Positions 51,080 through 64,000 of a DNA stretch of 64,000 bases are shown one piece after another. The DNA is from Enterobacteriaceae bacterium RIT693 (GTDB lineage: Bacteria > Pseudomonadota > Gammaproteobacteria > Enterobacterales > Enterobacteriaceae). The notes under the pieces were generated by a model, which was not told the origin of the DNA, made no database searches, and saw only the letters and a list, made by a program, of their open reading frames with translations. The DNA lies in the NCBI GenBank assembly GCA_009668225.1, contig WJYK01000011.1:83161-147160 (forward strand), in the 5' to 3' direction. Position 1 is the first letter of the stretch. Each line of letters starts with the position of its first letter. Both the position numbers and the translations under genes were made by a program.

Positions 51080-52711
51080 TCAATACTCATCCCGTTCGTC
51101 GTCATCGTCCGGCTGGTCCAGCACGCTGTAGGCGACGGAACAGAACAAGGAGTTGAGGCGCTTCATATCCCCCAGCAGCCCAAGGTGCAGCGAACTTGTT
51201 TCGATGCTCTGCACGTTCTGCTGGTGCAGGCGGTCAACGTGGGCATGGGAGAAGCGGCGGTTCATGATGCGGAAACGGTGCTTATTGCGGCGCAGGCGGC
51301 GGGCGCTGCCCAGATCGCTTGAGAAAAATACCGACAGGCTGAGCTGCAGGTTGCTGATCAGCTGCTGAAGCAGGTTATCCAGCTCGGTCAGGCCGTCCTG
51401 CGAGAAAGCCCGACGCGCGGCAAGAGATTTATCCGCCACTTCGCTGCCCATGCGTTCGATGATGTCTGCCGCCTGTTCCAGGTTTAGCGACATTTCAATG
51501 ATTTCCGCCCAGCGTCGCGACTCCATTTCCGCCAGATCTTCTTTTGGCATCTGCGCCAGATAAAGCTTGATGGCGGTATACAGCACGTCCACATCGTCGG
51601 CCAGCTTGCGCAGCTCTTTTTCCTGGCGCGGTTCGCCGTGCATCACCTTGCTCCAGGTTTCCAGCATCTGTTCCAGCACGTCCCCCATTCTAAGAGTTTC
51701 ACGCGCGGCGTTAGATAACCCCAACGCGGGCGTATCCAGTGCCGTCGGGTCGAGATGCTTCGGCTTCATGCGGGCGTCGACTTCCGGCGCTTCGCTGATA
51801 ACCCGGCGGCAGAAACGCGCCATCGGCTCGGCAAAAGGCACCATCACCAGGCAGCGGATCAGGTTGTAAAAGACGTGAAAGTAGATAACCAGCTCTGATT
51901 CAGGCAGCGGCAGGTGATGCATCAGCCGGGCAAGAATATGCACAAACGGCAGCACCAGCAGGCTACCCACCAGCTTAAACAGCAAGCTGCCCAGCGCCAC
52001 CCGGCGGGCCGCAGCATTCGCGGCGCTGTTGTTGATCATCGCCAGCAGGCCGGAGCCCAGGTTGGCCCCGATGACCAGGCACAGCGCCACATCAAAGGAG
52101 ATCACGCCGGTAGACGTCAGCGTGGCCGTCAGTAAAACGGCAGCCAGGCTGGAGTAGCTGATGATGGCGAACATCGCGCCAATCAGCGCGTCGAGCATGA
52201 TATCGCCGGTCAGAGAGGCGAAGATGACCTGAACACCGTTCGCCTGGGTAATCGGCGTCACGGCCCCCACAATCAGCTCCAGCGCCAGCAGAATAAGGCC
52301 CAGACCAATCCCTACGCGGCCAAGCTGCCCGGCGCGCGTTTGCTTGCGACTGAGGAAGAAGATAACGCCGATGAAAATCAGCAGCGGCGAAAGCCACGAA
52401 AGATCGAAGGTCAGGATACGCGCCATTAGCGCTGTACCGACATCAGCCCCGAGCACGATCACCAGCGCAGGGGCCAGCGCCACCAGGTCCTGGGCAACAA
52501 ACGAGGTCACCAGCATGGTGGTGGCATTACTGCTTTGCACCAGCGCGGTAACGCCTATCCCGGCGCAGAAGGCGAGCGGTTTCTTTTCTACGCTGTGGCT
52601 AAGCACACTGCGCAGGTTGGCACCGTAAACACGCATGATACCGGTACGCACAATGTGCGTGCCCCAAACCAGCAGTGAAACGGCGGACAGCAGGTGTAAC
52701 AAAGTCAGCAC
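51080..52711 (-). CDS. yjbB: Na+/Pi cotransporter-like membrane protein YjbB
   Basis: A 543-residue protein with an N-terminal Na/Pi-cotransporter II domain (two QSSNATT-type repeats: ALVQSSNATTMLVTSFVAQ near 60 and SYSSLAAVLLTATLTSTG near 190). A C-terminal PhoU-like helical domain follows (about 320-540; LEQAADIIERMGSEVADKS). E. coli YjbB promotes phosphate export. Length is as in E. coli. It lies between the ccd pair and metH. Confidence 0.93.
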   Translation of the reverse strand: MLTLLHLLSAVSLLVWGTHIVRTGIMRVYGANLRSVLSHSVEKKPLAFCAGIGVTALVQSSNATTMLVTSFVAQDLVALAPALVIVLGADVGTALMARILTFDLSWLSPLLIFIGVIFFLSRKQTRAGQLGRVGIGLGLILLALELIVGAVTPITQANGVQVIFASLTGDIMLDALIGAMFAIISYSSLAAVLLTATLTSTGVISFDVALCLVIGANLGSGLLAMINNSAANAAARRVALGSLLFKLVGSLLVLPFVHILARLMHHLPLPESELVIYFHVFYNLIRCLVMVPFAEPMARFCRRVISEAPEVDARMKPKHLDPTALDTPALGLSNAARETLRMGDVLEQMLETWSKVMHGEPRQEKELRKLADDVDVLYTAIKLYLAQMPKEDLAEMESRRWAEIIEMSLNLEQAADIIERMGSEVADKSLAARRAFSQDGLTELDNLLQQLISNLQLSLSVFFSSDLGSARRLRRNKHRFRIMNRRFSHAHVDRLHQQNVQSIETSSLHLGLLGDMKRLNSLFCSVAYSVLDQPDDDDERDEY

Positions 52712-52855
52712 GGATTTTTATTCTCCTTATCGTTTTTAGGGTTCCTGAGGCAAAAATAGCCACCCTCCTTCAGTATAAGGGGTTAACTTCAATAAAGAGA
52801 CAAGGCGCCCATAGAGCGCCCTGTAAGTTGTAAGGAAAGATAACAGGTTTGTGAG

Positions 52856-56539
<3,684 letters not shown>

Positions 56540-56624
56540 GCTCACTCCCACCTTTTTTCCCTGACTGACGGACCTGCAGCCCCATACTTGCACAAACTAC
56601 AGGGTCGTAAAAGCCGCACGTCAG

Positions 56625-56642
56625 GAACATGAGAGATGTTCA
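56625..56642 (-). promoter_or_regulatory. Candidate MetR site upstream of metH
   Basis: GAACAT-GAGAG-ATGTTC (56625-56641) is a perfect inverted repeat about 85 bp before metH. Read on the minus strand it contains TGAACATCTCTCA, near the MetR consensus TGAA-N5-TTCA. MetR with homocysteine activates metH in E. coli. Confidence 0.65.
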
Positions 56643-56693
56643 GCATCACTCATCCGATCAGTCCGTGAGCGGTTGCAAATTCGCCAAATAAAA

Positions 56694-56708
56694 CGAAAAT
56701 GATTTCCA
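56694..56708 (+). promoter_or_regulatory. IclR autoregulatory operator
   Basis: CGAAAATGATTTCCA fits the IclR palindrome TGGAAATNATTTCCA at 12 of 14 defined positions and lies 22 bp before the iclR start. IclR represses its own gene in E. coli from a nearly identical site. Confidence 0.82.
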
Positions 56709-56730
56709 CGATACGAAAAAGGAGTCCGGT

Positions 56731-57564
56731 ATGGTTGCTACAGTCCCCGCTAAACGAGGTAAGAAACCCCGCGCCGCAGCCACCGCTGCCCCGCAGGCCA
56801 CCGGGCAAGTACAATCCCTCACTCGTGGCCTCAAACTGCTGGAGTGGATTGCCGAATCTCACGGTAGCGTGGCGCTGACCGAGCTTGCCCAGCAGGCCGG
56901 TCTGCCGAACTCCACGACCCACCGCCTGCTCACCACAATGCAGCAGTTAGGCTTCGTTCACCAGGTGGGCGATTTGGGCCACTGGACGATTGGCGCTCAT
57001 GCTTTTGTGGTCGGCAGCAGCTTCCTGCAAAGCCGCAACCTGCTGGCCATTGTGCACCCGATCCTGCGCAAACTGATGGAAGCCTCCGGCGAAACCGTTA
57101 ACCTCGCGGTGCTCGACAAGAGCGATCATCAGGCGATTATTATCGACCAGGTTCAGTGTACTCAGCTGATGCGTATGTCGGCCCCCATTGGCGGCAAGCT
57201 GCCGATGCACGCCTCCGGCGCGGGAAAAGCGTTTCTGGCACACCTGAACGATGATGAAGTTGCCAGTTTGCTGCACCGCAAGGGGCTGCACAACTACACG
57301 CCGGCCACGCTGACTTCTCCGCTGCATCTCAAAGAAGATCTGGCGCAAACACGCAAGCGCGGCTATTCATTTGACGATGAAGAACACGCGCTGGGGCTGC
57401 GCTGCGTCGCCTCGTGTATCTACGACGAGCACCACGAGGCGTTCGCCGCAATCTCCATTTCCGGGCCGATTTCGCGCATCACCGATGACCGCGTAACGGA
57501 GCTGGGCGCGCTGGTGATTAAAGCAGCGAAGGAAATTACGCTGGCATACGGCGGCGGGCGCTAG
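56731..57564 (+). CDS. iclR: Acetate operon repressor IclR
   Basis: Represses aceBAK and its own gene; glyoxylate and pyruvate modulate it. The 277-residue protein has a short basic N-terminus, a winged HTH (GSVALTELAQQAGLPNSTTHRLLTTMQQLG in part) and the IclR effector domain with APIGGKLPMHASGAGKAFLA near 150 in part and CVASCIYDEHHEAFAAISISGP near 230 in part. It converges on aceK, with the second structured repeat between them. Confidence 0.97.
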   Translation: MVATVPAKRGKKPRAAATAAPQATGQVQSLTRGLKLLEWIAESHGSVALTELAQQAGLPNSTTHRLLTTMQQLGFVHQVGDLGHWTIGAHAFVVGSSFLQSRNLLAIVHPILRKLMEASGETVNLAVLDKSDHQAIIIDQVQCTQLMRMSAPIGGKLPMHASGAGKAFLAHLNDDEVASLLHRKGLHNYTPATLTSPLHLKEDLAQTRKRGYSFDDEEHALGLRCVASCIYDEHHEAFAAISISGPISRITDDRVTELGALVIKAAKEITLAYGGGR

Positions 57565-57579
57565 CCCGCCAGGATTAAT

Positions 57580-57664
57580 GACAAAAGGCCGAAAACGTGG
57601 TTTTCGGCCTTTTGGGGCAAACCAGTAAACATTATTCATTGCTTTTATCAGACCAGCGTTCAGC
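57580..57664 (+). repeat. Structured repeat element, copy 2
   Basis: AAAAGGCCGAAAA (57583-57595) pairs with TTTTCGGCCTTTT (57601-57613) in a 13-bp perfect stem. It is followed by GGGGCAAACCAG, AACATTATTCATTG and TTTTAT, as in copy 1 at 50283. It starts about 15 bp past iclR, so it could act as the iclR terminator, but the conserved tail goes beyond what a terminator needs. Confidence 0.65.
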
Positions 57665-57705
57665 CTTTTTAGAGCACGAAATCTTGTTGGCTATTTTGCG
57701 GGCCG

Positions 57706-59448
57706 CTAGCCCGCTCGCTTCACTTCGCCAAACCGCTGGCTGAAGCGCTGGCGGCGGCGATAGGCGAAGACATCTTCTACATAGCCCTCGCGGATGCGGG
57801 TTTGCAACGCTCGCCAGAAGTCCGCCCGGAACAGGTCGGCGTGCATTTCATCAAATAGCGGGCGAATACGCTTGTCCGCGCAAAGATAGTGCCGGAACTC
57901 CTCCGGGAAGACATCGCCCGGCGAGATGCTGTACCACGGCTCAGCCGAAAGCTCATCTTCCGGGTAGCGCGGCGGCGGGATATCACGGAAGTTCACCTCG
58001 GTCATATAGCAAATTTCGTCATAGTCGTAGAACACCACCCGACCATGGCGCGTAACGCCAAAGTTTTTAAATAACATATCGCCGGGAAAGATATTCGCCG
58101 CGGCGAGCTGGCGAATTGCGTTGCCGTACTCTTCTATAGCATCGCGTAGCTGCTGGCCCTCTACCTGCTCAAGCCACAGATTAAGCGGCACCATACGCCG
58201 CTCAATATAGAGATGGCTAATAGCAATACGCTCGCCGAGATCGGTAAGCTTTTCCGGTACCTCCTGCCGCAGCAGCGCCATTAGCCCCGAGCTGATTTGC
58301 CGCTTGTCCAGCACGAAGTTTTCAAACTCCTGGGTATCCGCCATGCGCCCTACGCGATCGTGCTCTTTTACCAGCTGGTAACAGGCACGTACTCTCTCCG
58401 CGCTAACCTCTTTCTGCGGGGCGAATTTATCCTTTATCACCTTAAAAACGCGGTCGAAGCCCGGCAGGGTAAAGACCAACATCACCATGCCGCGTATGCC
58501 GGGCGCCTCAATAAACTGCTCGGGCGTGTTGTTAATGTAGGTCAGATATTCGCGATAGCTCTCGGTTTTGCCATGCTTCTGGCAGCCAATGGCCATGTAC
58601 AGCTCAGCGGTGGTTTTCCCCGGTAAAATTTCGCGTAACCACTCAACAAGCGCAGCGGGAAAAGGGGCATACACCATAAAATAGGAGCGAGCGAAACCAA
58701 AGACGATACTGGCTTCAGGGGCGCTGGTGAGGCAGGTATCGACCATCAGCCGCCCGTCATCAGTACGGTGAATGGGTAATAAAAAAGGAACTTTACCCTC
58801 AGGTAAAACCAGCTTACCGACCAGCCAGGCGGCTTTATTACGATAAAACAGCTCGTTGGCGACTTCGAGCGTGGCCGTTCGCAATGCTTCTGCGCCGAAC
58901 GTTTCATGTAGATGGGCCAGTATAAAACCAACGTCCCTCGCAATATCTTGCCAGGGCAGGCGCAGCGGGAGATCGGAAAGCAAGGTCGTGAGCAACGTCG
59001 TCCAGCCCTGCTCCGGGAAAAAAGTTTTGGCCAGAGGGCGAGGCAGCGGCCGAAGCTGTTTGCCTGCCTGAGAGCTAAAAATAAAGAGCCGCTCGGGAGT
59101 CAGCGAGCGATGGTCGAAGAGCCGACAATAGACTGAATTGAAGAAGCTTTCGGCAATCTCAAAACGCGGGTAATCCGGTAATAATTTGGTGTACTGCTCT
59201 TTCACCCGCAGCAAAAACGCGGCGTCGGTATTTTGGCCGCCGGTGATACAGCGAAGCTGCTCGACGACCAGCCCAACATGGTGATCGTAGAGGTTGATAC
59301 GACTTTTCATCGCCTGCTGAACAGCGTGCCAGTCGGCCTGCTCAAAGCGCTGCTGCGCCCCGGCAGTGACCTCAAGAAATCGCCCGTATTGCGCGTCAAA
59401 TCCCTGCAGGATGGTATGGGCAATCAGAAGTTCGAGGCCACGCGTCAT
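57706..59448 (-). CDS. aceK: Isocitrate dehydrogenase kinase/phosphatase AceK
   Basis: Phosphorylates and dephosphorylates isocitrate dehydrogenase, switching flux between the TCA cycle and the glyoxylate bypass. The 580-residue protein (E. coli 578) has an N-terminal regulatory part and a C-terminal kinase-like domain. That domain has the nucleotide-binding region [23 protein letters not shown] in part near 325 and [23 protein letters not shown] in part near 475, with the catalytic aspartates. It is last in aceBAK. Confidence 0.97.
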   Translation of the reverse strand: MTRGLELLIAHTILQGFDAQYGRFLEVTAGAQQRFEQADWHAVQQAMKSRINLYDHHVGLVVEQLRCITGGQNTDAAFLLRVKEQYTKLLPDYPRFEIAESFFNSVYCRLFDHRSLTPERLFIFSSQAGKQLRPLPRPLAKTFFPEQGWTTLLTTLLSDLPLRLPWQDIARDVGFILAHLHETFGAEALRTATLEVANELFYRNKAAWLVGKLVLPEGKVPFLLPIHRTDDGRLMVDTCLTSAPEASIVFGFARSYFMVYAPFPAALVEWLREILPGKTTAELYMAIGCQKHGKTESYREYLTYINNTPEQFIEAPGIRGMVMLVFTLPGFDRVFKVIKDKFAPQKEVSAERVRACYQLVKEHDRVGRMADTQEFENFVLDKRQISSGLMALLRQEVPEKLTDLGERIAISHLYIERRMVPLNLWLEQVEGQQLRDAIEEYGNAIRQLAAANIFPGDMLFKNFGVTRHGRVVFYDYDEICYMTEVNFRDIPPPRYPEDELSAEPWYSISPGDVFPEEFRHYLCADKRIRPLFDEMHADLFRADFWRALQTRIREGYVEDVFAYRRRQRFSQRFGEVKRAG

Positions 59449-59469
59449 AGGCTTCTCCGCCGGATTGTG

Positions 59470-59490
59470 CCCTCTCCCAATGAGAGAGGG
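59470..59490. repeat. CCCTCTC hairpin between aceA and aceK
   Basis: CCCTCTC, a 7-nt loop and GAGAGGG lie in the 51-bp aceA-aceK gap. E. coli carries REP units there, which lower aceK relative to aceA. This short hairpin resembles those at 4491 and 25658. Confidence 0.6.
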
Positions 59491-59499
59491 ATTTTAGGA

Positions 59500-60807
59500 T
59501 CAGAACTGCTCTTCTTCAGTAGAGCCGGTCAGTGCGGTAACGGAGGAGGCACCGCCCTGGATAATGGTGGTGACACGGTCGAAGTAGCCGGTGCCCACCT
59601 CCTGCTGGTGAGAAACGAAGGTGTAGCCTTCAGAAGCGGCAGCAAATTCAGGCTGCTGTACCTTCTCAACATAGTGGCGCATTCCCTCACCCTGCGCATA
59701 AGAGTGCGCCAGGTCGAACATGTTGAACCACATGCTATGGATCCCCGCCAGGGTGATGAACTGGTATTTGTAGCCCATGTCCGACAGCTCTTGCTGGAAG
59801 GAAGCGATGGTTTTGTCATCGAGGTTTTTCTTCCAGTTAAATGATGGCGAACAGTTGTAGGCCAGCAACTTGCCTGGGAAGCGAGCGTGGATAGCCTCAG
59901 CAAAGCGACGAGCCTGGTCCAGATCGGGTTTAGAGGTTTCACACCAGACCAGATCGGCATAAGGGGCGTAAGCCAGGCCGCGGCTGATAGCCTGCTCAAT
60001 GCCAGCCCGAGTGCGATAGAAACCTTCCTGCGTACGCTCGCCGGTAATGAACTCGCGGTCATATTCGTCGCAGTCGGAGGTGATCAGGTCTGCCGCATCG
60101 GCATCGGTACGAGCGATCAGCAGCGTAGGAACCCCCATCACGTCGGCCGCCAGACGAGCAGCGATTAATTTCTGGATTGCTTCCTGGGTCGGCACCAGCA
60201 CCTTGCCCCCCATATGACCGCACTTCTTCACCGAAGCGAGCTGGTCTTCAAAGTGAACCGCCGCAGCGCCTGCCTGAATCATCGACTTCATCAGTTCAAA
60301 CGCGTTGAGCACGCCGCCAAAGCCCGCCTCCGCATCCGCCACGATCGGCAGGAAGTAGTCAACGTGGCGTGGATCGCCCGGCTCAATATTCGATGCCCAC
60401 TGGATCTGATCCGCGCGCTGGAAGCTGTTGTTGATCCGATCGACTACCGCAGGCACCGAGTTAGCCGGGTAGAGCGACTGATCCGGATACATGCTGGAGG
60501 CCAGGTTAGCATCCGCCGCAACCTGCCAGCCGGATAAGTAGATAGCCTCGATACCGGCTTTAGCCTGCTGCAAAGCCTGGCCACCGGTTAACGCCCCAAG
60601 ACTGTTTACATAGCCTTTTTTCGACTCACCGTGCAGCAGGCGCCAGAGTTTCGCCGCGCCGTGCTGTGCCAGGGTACATTCCGGGGTCAGCGAACCACGC
60701 AGTTTCACCACGTCTTCTGCGCTATAGGTACGCTCAATGCCTTCCCAACGCGGCTGTGTCCATTCCTGTTGTACTTGTTGAATCTGTTGGCTACGAGAGG
60801 TTTTCAT
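59500..60807 (-). CDS. aceA: Isocitrate lyase AceA
   Basis: Splits isocitrate into glyoxylate and succinate, the first step of the glyoxylate bypass. The 435-residue protein has the catalytic KKCGHMGGK near residues 193-201, [12 protein letters not shown] and the TIM-barrel segments [13 protein letters not shown] and [13 protein letters not shown]. It follows aceB by 30 bp and has a CCTTATAAAAATGGAGCATCC-like leader with GGAG as ribosome site (cut: GGAGCATCC). Confidence 0.97.
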   Translation of the reverse strand: MKTSRSQQIQQVQQEWTQPRWEGIERTYSAEDVVKLRGSLTPECTLAQHGAAKLWRLLHGESKKGYVNSLGALTGGQALQQAKAGIEAIYLSGWQVAADANLASSMYPDQSLYPANSVPAVVDRINNSFQRADQIQWASNIEPGDPRHVDYFLPIVADAEAGFGGVLNAFELMKSMIQAGAAAVHFEDQLASVKKCGHMGGKVLVPTQEAIQKLIAARLAADVMGVPTLLIARTDADAADLITSDCDEYDREFITGERTQEGFYRTRAGIEQAISRGLAYAPYADLVWCETSKPDLDQARRFAEAIHARFPGKLLAYNCSPSFNWKKNLDDKTIASFQQELSDMGYKYQFITLAGIHSMWFNMFDLAHSYAQGEGMRHYVEKVQQPEFAAASEGYTFVSHQQEVGTGYFDRVTTIIQGGASSVTALTGSTEEEQF

Positions 60808-60837
60808 TTCGGATGCTCCATTTTTATAAGGTTAGGT

Positions 60838-62436
60838 TCAGGCAAGCAGGCGGTAGCCCGGCAGCGTCAGGAAGTCGATTAACTCTTCTGAAGTGGTAAT
60901 TTTTTCCATCAGCCGCGCGGCTTCATCGAAGCGTCCCTGGCTAAAACGCTGGTCGCCCAGCTCGTCCTGAATCACCAACATCTCCTCGGCAAGCATCTGG
61001 CGGAACAGCGCTTTCGTCACGATCTGGCCGTTGCTTAGCGTCTTTTGGTGGTGGATCCATTGCCAGATGGAAGTACGAGAAATTTCAGCGGTCGCGGCAT
61101 CCTCCATCAGCCCGTAAATCGGTACGCAGCCGTTGCCGGAGATCCACGCCTCGATGTACTGCACCGCAACGCGGATGTTGGCGCGCATGCCTTCTTCGGT
61201 ACGCTCGCCGGGACAAGGCTCAAGCAACTGTGCCGCGGTAATGGGCGCATCTTCGCTGCGGCTGATGTCCAGTTGGTTATGGCGTTCGCCCAGCGCTTTG
61301 CCAAACACCTCAACAACCGTGTCCGCGAGTCCCGGATGCGCAATCCAGGTGCCGTCGTGGCCGTTGTTGGCCTCCATCTCTTTGTCCGCTTTAACTTTGT
61401 TCAGCACCCATTCATTCCGCGCGCTGTCTTTGCTCGGGATAAAGGCCGCCATGCCGCCCATCGCAAACGCACCGCGACGATGACAGGTTTTGATAAGCAG
61501 GCGCGAGTAAGCATTCAGGAACGGTTTATCCATCGTCACGGATTGTCTGTCCGGCAGGACGCGGTCCGGATGGTTTTTCAGGGTTTTGATGTAGCTGAAG
61601 ATGTAGTCCCAGCGCCCGCAGTTCAGGCCGACAATGTGATCTTTCAGCGCGTGCAGGATCTCGTCCATCTGGAAGACGGCCGGTAACGTTTCGATCAGCA
61701 AGGTCGCTTTAATGGTGCCACGCGGCAGATCGAACCGATCTTCCGTAAAGCTGAATACTTCGCTCCACCAGGCGGCCTCTTGCCACGACTGTGTTTTCGG
61801 CAGATAGAAATAAGGGCCGCTGCCTTTTGCCAGAAGAGCATTGACGTTATGGAAGAAATAGAGACCGAAATCAAACAGGCTGCCTGGGATAGCTTCCCCA
61901 CGCCAGGCCACGTGTTTTTCAGGCAGATGCAGGCCGCGCACGCGGCAAACCAGGACCGCCGGGTCGGGCTTCAGCTGATAGATTTTGCCTGCCTCATTGG
62001 TCCAGCTGATGGTGCCGTTAATCGCATCGCGCAGGTTGATCTGGCCGTCGATGACTTTGCTCCAGCTCGGCGCCAGGGAATCCTCAAAGTCGGCCATAAA
62101 GACTTTTACGTTAGCATTCAGGGCGTTGATCACCATCTTACGTTCAACCGGCCCGGTAATTTCTACCCTACGGTCGAGGAGATCCTGAGGAATGCCTCTA
62201 ATCTGCCAGTCACTTTTACGAATGGAATCAGTTTCCGAATTAAAATCAGGAAGCTTTCCGCCGTCGATAGCCTGCTGTTCAGCAATGCGAGATGCCAGCA
62301 GCTTGTTGCGCTGTGGAGTAAAGCGACTCACCAGATCGCTGAGGAATTCTACGGCTTCCGGGGTGAGGATCTGCTTCTCTTGCTCGCCAAACGGCTGGCT
62401 AAAGGCCAGCTCTTCGCTAACTGTCTGTTGTGTCAT
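60838..62436 (-). CDS. aceB: Malate synthase A, AceB
   Basis: Condenses glyoxylate with acetyl-CoA to malate. The 532-residue protein has the family core KVFMADFEDSLAPSWSKVIDGQ in part near 130, RGLHLPEKHVAWRGE and the catalytic region LNCGRWDYIFSYIKTL near 270. The C-terminal helical domain is complete (IQDELGDQRFSQGRFDEAARLM in part). First gene of aceBAK, under IclR control. Confidence 0.97.
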   Translation of the reverse strand: MTQQTVSEELAFSQPFGEQEKQILTPEAVEFLSDLVSRFTPQRNKLLASRIAEQQAIDGGKLPDFNSETDSIRKSDWQIRGIPQDLLDRRVEITGPVERKMVINALNANVKVFMADFEDSLAPSWSKVIDGQINLRDAINGTISWTNEAGKIYQLKPDPAVLVCRVRGLHLPEKHVAWRGEAIPGSLFDFGLYFFHNVNALLAKGSGPYFYLPKTQSWQEAAWWSEVFSFTEDRFDLPRGTIKATLLIETLPAVFQMDEILHALKDHIVGLNCGRWDYIFSYIKTLKNHPDRVLPDRQSVTMDKPFLNAYSRLLIKTCHRRGAFAMGGMAAFIPSKDSARNEWVLNKVKADKEMEANNGHDGTWIAHPGLADTVVEVFGKALGERHNQLDISRSEDAPITAAQLLEPCPGERTEEGMRANIRVAVQYIEAWISGNGCVPIYGLMEDAATAEISRTSIWQWIHHQKTLSNGQIVTKALFRQMLAEEMLVIQDELGDQRFSQGRFDEAARLMEKITTSEELIDFLTLPGYRLLA

Positions 62437-62538
62437 TCGGTTACTCCTTCGTCTTATCCCGTCGAGACGGCCAAAAGTGAATCGCGCACGGCTGTGCAGT
62501 TTTCATGCAACAGAATTAAGACTACTTCATGAATTTTT

Positions 62539-62558
62539 AAAATCAAAAACAATTTCCA
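62539..62558 (-). promoter_or_regulatory. IclR operator of aceBAK
   Basis: The minus strand reads TGGAAATTGTTTTTGATTTT about 105 bp before aceB, the same sequence that forms the IclR-binding site in the E. coli aceB promoter. The gap around it (62437-62681) is AT-rich and also holds sequence after metA. Confidence 0.85.
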
Positions 62559-62681
62559 TTTTTGATTTTAAATTGATTTATCGCATTGATATTTATGAGA
62601 TTAAAGTTTTTACAGGCAGGGAAGTGGTTTTCAGAATAGAAAAAAGGCGCCGAAGGCGCCTGTGGTGGGAAGCTGAAACGC

Positions 62682-63611
62682 TTAATCGAGCGTCGGATTC
62701 ATGTGGCGCAGGTCGAACGGCGTGATCTGGTAGACGTAATAGTTCAGCCAGTTGGTGAACAGCAAGTTACCGTGGCTGCGCCAGGTCGCATGTGGTTTTT
62801 TCGCCGGATCGTCACCCGGGAAGTAGTTATACGGTACTTCCGGCTGAAGCCCCGCCTCGACATCGCGGAAGTATTCACCTGACAGCGTCAACGCGTCATA
62901 TTCCGGGTGGCCGGTCACAAACGCAATGCGCTTATCCCTGCTGCCAAACAGATAGGCATCGCCCTGTTCTGTTTCGGCAAAGATCTCCAGATCGGTGTAG
63001 TCCCGAATCAGTTGTGCAGGGAAGTCGGCATAGCGAGAGTGAGGCGCCAGGAATGAGTCGTCAAAGCCGCGCGTCAGCAAAGCATGGGGCTGAGTAACAT
63101 GGTGCTCGTAGACGCCAGACAGCTTTTCATCCCGAGTTTGCTTCGGAATGCCGTATAAAATATTCAGTGCCGCCTGCACGGCCCAGCAGACAAACAGCGT
63201 AGAGGTGACATGATCTTTGGCCCACTCCAGGACCTGCTGGATCTGCGGCCAGTAAGCGACATCGTTGAATTCGACCAGCCCAAGCGGCGCGCCGGTCACA
63301 ATCAGGCCGTCATAGTTATCGTGTTGGATATCTTCAAAATTACAGTAAAAGTTATTGAGATGTTCACTAGGCGTGTTGCGAGATTCACGGCTATCAATGC
63401 GCAGCAGCTGGATGTCCACCTGCAGCGGAGAGTTGGAGAGCAGCCGCAGGAACTGGTTTTCCGTCTCAATTTTCTTCGGCATCAGATTCAGGATCAGTAC
63501 CTTTAGCGGACGTATTTCCTGATTGCTGGCGCGCGATGAAGTCATCACAAAGACATTTTCCTCACGCAGGAAATTGACGGCTGGTAGCTCGTCCTGCACC
63601 CGAATCGGCAT
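62682..63611 (-). CDS. metA: Homoserine O-succinyltransferase MetA
   Basis: Activates homoserine with succinyl-CoA, the first committed step of methionine synthesis; thermolabile and feedback-inhibited in E. coli. The 309-residue protein has the catalytic cysteine near 142 in [21 protein letters not shown] and the His/Glu pair in [13 protein letters not shown] near 235. N- and C-termini ([25 protein letters not shown]) match the family. Four Met boxes lie upstream. Confidence 0.97.
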   Translation of the reverse strand: MPIRVQDELPAVNFLREENVFVMTSSRASNQEIRPLKVLILNLMPKKIETENQFLRLLSNSPLQVDIQLLRIDSRESRNTPSEHLNNFYCNFEDIQHDNYDGLIVTGAPLGLVEFNDVAYWPQIQQVLEWAKDHVTSTLFVCWAVQAALNILYGIPKQTRDEKLSGVYEHHVTQPHALLTRGFDDSFLAPHSRYADFPAQLIRDYTDLEIFAETEQGDAYLFGSRDKRIAFVTGHPEYDALTLSGEYFRDVEAGLQPEVPYNYFPGDDPAKKPHATWRSHGNLLFTNWLNYYVYQITPFDLRHMNPTLD

Positions 63612-63630
63612 AACCTTATATCCTCAAAGC

Positions 63631-63662
63631 ATACGTTTAAACGTTTAGACATCCAGACACCT
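63631..63662 (-). promoter_or_regulatory. Four tandem Met boxes (MetJ) upstream of metA
   Basis: Four contiguous 8-mers read ATACGTTT, AAACGTTT, AGACATCC, AGACACCT; each resembles the MetJ box AGACGTCT. MetJ with S-adenosylmethionine binds such tandem arrays cooperatively. They start 19 bp before metA. Confidence 0.85.
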
Positions 63663-63824
63663 GACGATACCGAGTTTATAGATCAATGTCGAGTCAGAAG
63701 CGAAAAGGTGAAAATGTTTCATTTAAGAGTGATAACGAAGGGCAGATGCTTACGCTGGATTGAAGGCAGGAATGCAGTGGATAAATCTGCCGTAGAGAGT
63801 TAAAAATATGAAGGGTATAAAAGC

Positions 63825-64000
63825 AAAAAACCCCGGTCTTCCGGCCGGGGTTAATGCTTATTTGATGCCAGATAAACAAAAAACCCCAGCCGTCAGGCTG
63901 AGGTTTTCTGTTTTATTTGATGCCTGGCAGTTGTATGCCGGGCTGTCCTGCCCGTCACCCTGCGGGCAGCCTCCGGCTGTGCAAATCCGTTCCCGACCTG
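63825..64000 (-). terminator. Distal terminator region of a leftward rRNA operon
   Basis: On the minus strand the sequence from the window edge resembles the E. coli rrnB T1-T2 region: GGAACGGATTTG, GGGTGACGGGCAGGAC and AACTGCCAGGCATCAAAT, then a strong hairpin with T-run (63878-63906; CCTCAGCC with GGCTGGGG, then TTTTTT). A second GGCATCAAATAA precedes another terminator (63825-63852; AACCCCGG with CCGGGGTT). The rRNA genes would lie just right of 64000. From 63663 to 63824 no gene is seen. Confidence 0.82.

Overview
The window is enterobacterial chromosome (Enterobacteriaceae, in the broad Enterobacter/Klebsiella/Cedecea neighbourhood; the genus cannot be fixed from sequence alone). Nearly every gene has a close, similar-length counterpart in the E. 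coli K-12 90-92 min region, in recognisable order: ssb/uvrA, yjbR, aphA, tyrB, alr, dnaB, qor, dusA, zur, yjbJ, dinF, lexA, dgkA, plsB, ubiAC, the mal regulon, psiE, yjbEFGH, pgi, lysC, yjbD, rluF, yjbB, metH, iclR, aceBAK and metA. The right edge carries the distal terminator region of a leftward rRNA operon whose genes lie just outside the window.

Layout. 1-8.4 kb: DNA repair and replication (ssb, uvrA, dnaB) with amino-acid and cell-wall enzymes (tyrB, alr) and a periplasmic phosphatase (aphA). 8.5-16.3 kb: qor, dusA, a TraF-like barrel protein and a cupin (accessory), zur, yjbJ and the dgkA-lexA-dinF run with twin LexA boxes. 16.5-20.3 kb: phospholipid (plsB) and ubiquinone (ubiCA) synthesis. 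20.6-28.3 kb: the maltose regulon, malK-lamB-malM diverging from malEFG around MalT and CRP sites. 28.4-32.7 kb: psiE and the yjbEFGH exopolysaccharide operon. 33-36.6 kb: pgi and lysC behind a lysine riboswitch.

36.7-41.8 kb is the most interesting part: an RNA-repair locus. RtcR (CARF domain plus sigma-54 activator) is divergent from a leftward operon of slipin, the RNA ligase RtcB and a DNA-polymerase-beta-type nucleotidyltransferase. A strong sigma-54 promoter match precedes a roughly 120-nt non-coding stretch that looks like a tRNA: a D-arm mimic, a canonical T-loop and no anticodon arm. This recalls YrlA-type bacterial Y RNAs of Salmonella rsr-yrlBA-rtcBA operons, but here there is no rsr and no rtcA. 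Two palindromes about 115 and 138 bp upstream of the predicted start are candidate RtcR sites.

42-44.2 kb: panS, yjbD, rluF. 44.5-50.2 kb: a complete sorCDFBAME L-sorbose PTS operon, then a chromosomal CcdAB-like pair with an altered toxin tail, where E. coli K-12 has pepE. 51-63.6 kb: yjbB, metH, iclR, the glyoxylate operon aceBAK and metA with four tandem Met boxes. A structured repeat occurs twice, after sorE and after iclR, with a covarying stem and a sequence-conserved tail. CCCTCTCCC-type hairpins sit in gaps such as malE-malF and aceA-aceK, where K-12 carries REP elements.
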